Assembly: GCF_009469695.1 (NCBI RefSeq)
Contig: NZ_SSSR01000016.1
Location: 1 to 64,000, forward strand
DNA length: 64,000 nucleotides
From: Propionivibrio limicola
GTDB lineage: Bacteria; Pseudomonadota; Gammaproteobacteria; Burkholderiales; Rhodocyclaceae
Direction of reading: 5' to 3'
Under the pieces are notes generated by a model, which saw nothing but the letters and a program-made list of their open reading frames with translations, was not told where the DNA came from and did no database searches. The position numbers were made by a program, and so were the translations under genes. Shown one piece after another: positions 59,633-64,000 of the stretch (within the stretch, counting starts at the first letter, position 1; each line of letters begins with the position of its first letter).

Positions 59633-61228
59633 CTACAGACTCGGCGAACGGCCCGACGCCCGAGAAAGCATGAGCAAGGTCTGCACGCCGATGATCCCGT
59701 CGTCGGCAAGCCCGGCCTTGCGCTGGAATTGAGCGACCAATTGTCGAAGCGGCACATCGGCGCTTTCAGAGGCCCCCAGCGCCTCGTAAACCCAGCGCGG
59801 CGGCTCCTTCTGCAGCTTCGCCAACGCCTTGGCTGTCAGCTGGCTATCGTCCTCATAACCGCGCGGCGGCTGCCAGAGCACGGTGAACTCGCCGGTCCAG
59901 TAAAACGCCAGCCGTTGCAGACTGACCTTTACCGGCTGGCCGCCAACAATCAAACTGGCCTGATCGCCGGAAACGGCCTCGATGAGCGCATGAAACGGGC
60001 GCTGATCGGCATCGCGCAGCGTCAACACGGCGGGAGAATTGAGCTGGCGGAACTGATGCCAGCCCTTGTTCGCGGCAGAAAAGCAGCGCAGACGGTACTT
60101 CTTCGCGACGAGGCACGCCTCTTTCTCGTCGGAGATCGACTCCACCGCCTCGGCCGGCACCTCCCAGCGCTGCAACAGCGCCCGGAAGGCCATCGCCGCA
60201 TCGCCCGACGAAGCCTCCAGCCGGTCGTCGGGCGATGCCGTCGCACGCGCGATGAAAGGATGCGGTTCTTTTCCGGCGACGAAATCCGCCAGATCGCTCG
60301 CCACCGGCGGGGAAACCAACCACACGACGCCAGCCGCGATCGACGCCAACGCCGCACCGAGCGCACCGAAACGCCAGCCTGAGCCGGCCGTTCGCCGCCC
60401 GAACACATCGTCGCCGAATACTTCGCGCGCCGCCTTGTCGAGAATGCGCCGGGTGACGACGCGGCTGCTTTCAACGTAGGCGCCGAGCAGGGCGCGGTCG
60501 CACAACACGTTGATCAGGCGCGGCACGCCGCCGGTACGCTGGTAAATCGCCTTGAGCACGGCGGCCGGAAACAAGGACTCGGCAAGCTCCGGGGCCGCGC
60601 CGGAGGTGACGAGGCGGTGCCGGACATAGCTCGCCAGCTCCGCCATCGAGAGCGGCTCGAGGTGATAACGGGCCACGACGCGCTGGGACAGTTGCCGCAG
60701 TTCCTCGCGGCCGAGCAAGGTGCGCAATTGCGGCTGGCCGATGAGGATGATTTGCAGCAGCTTGTGCTCGGTCGTTTCCAGATTCGTCAGTAGCCGGATC
60801 TGTTCAAGGACGTCCATGGACAGGTTCTGCGCCTCGTCGATCACCAGCAGCGCATTCTTGCCGGCGGCATGGATGTCGAGCAGGCGGGCATTGATCAGAT
60901 CCGTCAAAGGCTTGGTACTCGTCACGCCGGCCGGTCGCTCGATACCGAATTCGTCGCAGATGGTCGCCAGCAGCTCCTCCGACGAGATTTTCGGATTGAA
61001 GATAAAGGCCGTCTGGTACTGCTCCGGCACGACTTTCAGGAAATGGCGGCACAGTGTCGTCTTGCCGGTGCCGATTTCGCCGGTCAGCAGGACAAATCCC
61101 CCCTGGTGCGCCGTGCTGTAGAGCAGGTGCGCCAGCGCTTCCTGATGCTTCTCGGTCAGATAGAGGAACCCGGGATCGGGCGCAATCGAGAACGGCGTCG
61201 CAGAAAGGCCAAAGAAACTCAGATACAT
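59633..61228 (-). CDS. ExeA/GspA/MshM-like AAA+ ATPase with peptidoglycan-binding tail
   Basis: This 531-residue protein has an N-terminal AAA+ domain: Walker A TGEIGTGKTTLC (49-60), Walker B VIDEAQNLS (129-137) and the QRVVARYHLEPLS region. A transmembrane helix (about 288-309) leads to a periplasmic part with a C-terminal peptidoglycan-binding-like segment (LVAQFQRKAGLADDGIIGVQTLL). ExeA and GspB-type partners remodel peptidoglycan so that a secretin multimer can assemble. It lies 1 bp after gspB. The likely client is the secretin at 33.7 kb. Confidence 0.88.
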   Translation of the reverse strand: MYLSFFGLSATPFSIAPDPGFLYLTEKHQEALAHLLYSTAHQGGFVLLTGEIGTGKTTLCRHFLKVVPEQYQTAFIFNPKISSEELLATICDEFGIERPAGVTSTKPLTDLINARLLDIHAAGKNALLVIDEAQNLSMDVLEQIRLLTNLETTEHKLLQIILIGQPQLRTLLGREELRQLSQRVVARYHLEPLSMAELASYVRHRLVTSGAAPELAESLFPAAVLKAIYQRTGGVPRLINVLCDRALLGAYVESSRVVTRRILDKAAREVFGDDVFGRRTAGSGWRFGALGAALASIAAGVVWLVSPPVASDLADFVAGKEPHPFIARATASPDDRLEASSGDAAMAFRALLQRWEVPAEAVESISDEKEACLVAKKYRLRCFSAANKGWHQFRQLNSPAVLTLRDADQRPFHALIEAVSGDQASLIVGGQPVKVSLQRLAFYWTGEFTVLWQPPRGYEDDSQLTAKALAKLQKEPPRWVYEALGASESADVPLRQLVAQFQRKAGLADDGIIGVQTLLMLSRASGRSPSL

Positions 61229-61229
61229 A

Positions 61230-61967
61230 TCAGTGGAAGACCGCCTTGTTGGTGCGAATGCCCTTGTAGTTCAACGTCATCCCCGAGGCGGTAATCTGCT
61301 CGACGACCAGCCCGGAAGGCAGCGTGTCGCCCTCGCGCATGGCACGTCCGTCGAGGATCACCATGCGATCCGCCGGCCGGTTGGAGTAGACATGCGCGGA
61401 GATGGGCATCGCCTGAATCTGCTTCGCGAGTTCGGGCGGCATTTCGGGGGCAGTTGGCGGCGCCGGAGACGGATTGTCCGCGACGGGAAGCGGGCGCGCG
61501 GGCTTCGGCTCCGGCTCTGCCACGACCGCCGACACGGGTTTTGGCGCGGCCGGCGGCGCCTTCTCGACGGGCTTCGGTGCGCGTTGTTCAGCATGGTTTG
61601 CCGCCTTCGCTTCTTCAACCGATGGAACGACTTCCTGCTTCGCCAGCGTTTTCTCGACCGGGGCAGCCCTCACATAAGCGCGTGCACCGGGAACCGCTAC
61701 CGCTTTCCCGCCAGCGGCGGCATCAGCGACGAGCGGCGGCTCCTGCGACGCATTCCCGCCGAATCTGCGAACTTGATGCCCGGCGCCGAGCATGAGCGCG
61801 ATACCCGCCGCCACAACCATGACAGCCACGAAAAACCACCGGCTCGACAGGAAGACGATGCGTCGGTTGCCGGCCGCATGTGGAATGACGTCCGGAATGG
61901 CCGGGCCGGACGCCAATCGGGCCCGTTCTTCGCTCGATTTTTTGAGCGCCTCAAGGATGTAGGACAT
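61230..61967 (-). CDS. GspB/ExeB-like general secretion protein
   Basis: This 245-residue bitopic protein begins MSYILEALKKSSEERARL, the GspB family start. It has one helix (about 44-62), a Pro/Ala/Lys-rich periplasmic linker and a C-terminal T2SSB domain (ISAHVYSNRPADRMVILDGR). It pairs with the downstream ExeA-like ATPase. The frame extends upstream, but the ATG at 61967 fits the family. A candidate promoter lies at 62012-62039. Confidence 0.88.
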   Translation of the reverse strand: MSYILEALKKSSEERARLASGPAIPDVIPHAAGNRRIVFLSSRWFFVAVMVVAAGIALMLGAGHQVRRFGGNASQEPPLVADAAAGGKAVAVPGARAYVRAAPVEKTLAKQEVVPSVEEAKAANHAEQRAPKPVEKAPPAAPKPVSAVVAEPEPKPARPLPVADNPSPAPPTAPEMPPELAKQIQAMPISAHVYSNRPADRMVILDGRAMREGDTLPSGLVVEQITASGMTLNYKGIRTNKAVFH

Positions 61968-62011
61968 GGATGGACACCCAATGGAACTTTGACGAACAAT
62001 AAGGCGACAAA

Positions 62012-62039
62012 GTATCACCGTACGCTCTCGCAAACGCAA
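62012..62039 (-). promoter_or_regulatory. Candidate promoter of the gspB-exeA pair
   Basis: On the minus strand, TTGCGT (62034-62039) and TGATAC (62012-62017) are separated by 16 nt. It ends 44 nt upstream of the gspB start. The match is moderate. Confidence 0.4.
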
Positions 62040-62198
62040 TAAACAGAGAAGCAATCCCGGACACGCCAGACGCACCCAAATCGTGCAAAAACCAACACCA
62101 TTTTCGCTTTCCGCACTTTTTCGGTGCAGACAAAACAAAACCGCCTCCTATTTGTGCATAATCACCTTTCCAAAAAACACTTAGACGAGGGGACGACC

Positions 62199-63542
62199 TT
62201 GAAGCACAAATCGCTTGATGATTTCCTGAATCACATTCGCGAGGAAAGCTCGCACCAGCCTGAATATCTGCAGGCGGCTACCGAGGTCATGGAAAGCCTG
62301 TGGCCATTCGTCGAAAAAAACCCGCACTACGCCGAGAATGCGCTGATCGAACGGCTGCTCATGCCCGAGCGCATCATCGTCTGCCGCGTGCCATGGACCG
62401 ACGACAAGGGCGAAGTTCAGGTCAACCGCGGCTACCGCGTACAGCACAGCTCGGCCATCGGCCCCTTCAAGGGTGGCATGCGCTTCCACCCGACGGTCAA
62501 CCTGTCGATCATGAAATTCCTGGCTCTGGAGCAGACTTTCAAGAATTCGCTGACCTCGCTGCCCATGGGCGGCGGCAAGGGCGGCTCGAACTTCGACCCG
62601 AAGGGCAAGAGCAACGGCGAAATCATGCGCTTCTGCCAGGCATTCATGACCGAAATGTTCCGTCACCTTGGCTCGGACACCGACGTTCCCGCCGGTGACA
62701 TCGGCGTCGGCGAACGCGAAATCGGCTTCATGGTCGGCATGATGAAGAAGCTGAGCAACCGCACCGACTGCGTCTTCACCGGCAAGGGCAAGAGCTACGG
62801 CGGTTCGCTGATCCGTCCGGAAGCGACCGGTTACGGCGTCGTCTACTTCGCGCAGGAAATGCTCAAGCAGAAGGGTCGCGGCTTCGACGGCCTGCGCGTT
62901 TCCGTCTCGGGCTCGGGCAACGTCGCCCAGTACGCGATCGAGAAGGCCATGCAACTCGGCGCCAAGGTGGTCACCGTCTCCGATTCGGGCGGCACGGTCA
63001 TCGACGAACGCGGCTTCACGCCGGAAAAACTGGCCGAATTGCTTGATGTCAAAAATCGCCTCTACGGACGCGTCAGCGACTATGCCGAACGTGTCGGCGC
63101 CGAGTTCTATCCAGGCATCCGCCCGTGGCATGTGCCGGTCGACGTCGCGCTGCCCTGCGCAACGCAGAACGAACTCGACGAGAACGATGCCGCCGCCCTC
63201 ATCAAGAACGGCGTCGCCTGCATCGTCGAAGGCGCCAACATGCCGACAACGCTCGAAGCCACCAAGCTGTTCGAGCAGAACGGCGTCCTGTTCGCACCGG
63301 GCAAGGCCAGCAATGCCGGCGGCGTGGCCACCTCCGGCCTGGAAATGAGCCAGAACTCGATGCGCCTCTCCTGGACGCGCGACGAAGTCGACAACCGACT
63401 GCACACCATCATGCGCGACATCCACGAAGACTGCCTCCTGCACGGCCGCCGTCCGGACGGCACCGTCAGCTACGTCACCGGCGCCAACATCGCCGGTTTC
63501 GTCAAGGTCGCCGACGCGATGATCGCGCAAGGCATCGTCTAA
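62199..63542 (+). CDS. gdhA: NADP-specific glutamate dehydrogenase
   Basis: GdhA (447 residues from this start) aminates 2-oxoglutarate to glutamate with NADPH. It shows SAIGPFKGGMRFHPTVNLSI, the catalytic PMGGGKGGSNFDPKGKS (active Lys) and a Rossmann motif SGSGNVAQYAIEKAMQLGA. The frame is open 25 codons further, but a TTG start at 62199 gives exactly the E. coli length, follows GAGGGGA at 5 nt, and lies downstream of a -10-like CATAAT at 62157. The upstream residues do not fit the family. Confidence 0.93.
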   Translation: MKHKSLDDFLNHIREESSHQPEYLQAATEVMESLWPFVEKNPHYAENALIERLLMPERIIVCRVPWTDDKGEVQVNRGYRVQHSSAIGPFKGGMRFHPTVNLSIMKFLALEQTFKNSLTSLPMGGGKGGSNFDPKGKSNGEIMRFCQAFMTEMFRHLGSDTDVPAGDIGVGEREIGFMVGMMKKLSNRTDCVFTGKGKSYGGSLIRPEATGYGVVYFAQEMLKQKGRGFDGLRVSVSGSGNVAQYAIEKAMQLGAKVVTVSDSGGTVIDERGFTPEKLAELLDVKNRLYGRVSDYAERVGAEFYPGIRPWHVPVDVALPCATQNELDENDAAALIKNGVACIVEGANMPTTLEATKLFEQNGVLFAPGKASNAGGVATSGLEMSQNSMRLSWTRDEVDNRLHTIMRDIHEDCLLHGRRPDGTVSYVTGANIAGFVKVADAMIAQGIV

Positions 63543-63571
63543 CGCGCATCACGGGCAATCACCATGCCTTG

Positions 63572-63600
63572 CGGCCGGGATGACCTCCCGGCCGTTTTCA
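63572..63600 (+). terminator. Rho-independent terminator of gdhA
   Basis: The 9-bp stem CGGCCGGGA/TCCCGGCCG (63572-63580 with 63586-63594) has a 5-nt loop and is followed by TTTTCATTT. Confidence 0.85.
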
Positions 63601-63670
63601 TTTCCAAAGCCTGACGCGTCGATGCGAGAATAGCGGTTTTCCCCAATCGCCCACCTGCCAAGGAAAGCCA

Positions 63671-64000
63671 ATGACCTTCATCCAGTCCCTCAACGCCGCC
63701 TGGCAAACGAACAATTCCCTGCTCTGCGTCGGCCTCGATCCCGATCCGGCCAAATTTCCGGCCCACCTCAAGGGCACGCCGGACGCCATTTTCGAATTCT
63801 GCAAAAGCATCGTCGACGCCACGGCCGACCTCGTCTGCTCGTTCAAGCCGCAGATCGCCTACTTCGCCGCGCACCGCGCCGAAGACCAGCTCGAAGCGCT
63901 GATCGCTCACATTCACGAGAAGCACCCCGGCATCCCGGTCATCCTCGACGCCAAGCGCGGCGACATCGGCAGCACCGCCGACCAGTACGCCATCGAGATT
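63671..64000 (+). CDS. pyrF: Orotidine 5'-phosphate decarboxylase, 5' part
   Basis: The first 110 codons of PyrF (UMP synthesis, last step) run to the window edge. Residues [29 protein letters not shown] and [18 protein letters not shown] are those of the type 2 enzyme, with the catalytic DAKRGD lysine. An AGGAAA ribosome site precedes ATG 63671. The gene is cut by the window end, not by a mutation as far as can be seen. Confidence 0.93.
   Translation, partial: MTFIQSLNAAWQTNNSLLCVGLDPDPAKFPAHLKGTPDAIFEFCKSIVDATADLVCSFKPQIAYFAAHRAEDQLEALIAHIHEKHPGIPVILDAKRGDIGSTADQYAIEI

Overview
The window is a GC-rich, gene-dense chromosomal segment that looks betaproteobacterial, most likely from the order Rhodocyclales. 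That placement is an inference from synteny and protein character: rplU-rpmA-obgE-proB, leuS-lptE-holA, mlaFEDACB running into an ABC-2 exporter, ibaG and murA, kdsD-kdsC-lptC-lptA, and an MSHA-like pilus cluster. No rRNA gene is present to confirm it. Nearly all of the window is core housekeeping sequence. The accessory signals are a broken hipBA pair at the left edge, a pilus or secretion locus in the middle, and a REP-associated transposase island near 55 kb.

Layout. 1-0.8 kb: a hipBA toxin-antitoxin remnant, with hipA cut off by what looks like an IS21-type element end. 1-4 kb (minus strand): rplU, rpmA, obgE and proB behind a clear sigma-70 promoter. 4.2-5.35 kb: ispB, tRNA-Pro(CGG) and a bidirectional terminator. 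5.4-9.7 kb: plsY, folB, a YbaK-type deacylase, xerD, ogt and proA. 9.8-17.8 kb: a small Cys-rich protein, then leuS, lptE and holA, with dnaE upstream. 18-21.5 kb: a glycine-zipper protein, then an operon with 4-nt overlaps coding for an oxidoreductase, a membrane-anchored TAXI-type binding protein and an orphan ParA. 21.6-23.3 kb: aroK and dgt overlap directly, without the aroB often found between them. 23.3-26.4 kb: pntAB. 26.6-33.6 kb (minus strand): mlaFEDACB, an ABC-2 exporter, ibaG and murA, together an envelope-maintenance operon.

33.7-43.5 kb (plus strand) is the most interesting block. It is a compact type IV pilus or type II secretion-like operon: secretin lipoprotein, assembly ATPase, platform protein, a fused PilM/PilN-like protein, PilO-like and PilP-like proteins, a GspK/PilX-like minor pilin with an internally duplicated domain, a second pseudopilin sharing that domain, and a major-pilin-like protein. 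An ExeA/GspB-type pair at 59.6-62 kb probably belongs functionally with its secretin.

43.5-50.7 kb: a CPA2 antiporter, kdsD-kdsC-lptC-lptA, a molybdopterin-binding-domain protein flanked by a CGCAGAG-type repeat family, an EI24 membrane protein and hemG. 50.7-57.5 kb: hrpA, a RAYT transposase framed by 122-bp direct repeats, and a cache-GGDEF cyclase. 57.7-64 kb: glnS, the ExeA/GspB-like pair, NADP-type gdhA (TTG start) and the 5' part of pyrF. No intergenic gap exceeds 300 bp. The largest, about 290 bp, flank the RAYT and consist mostly of its repeats.
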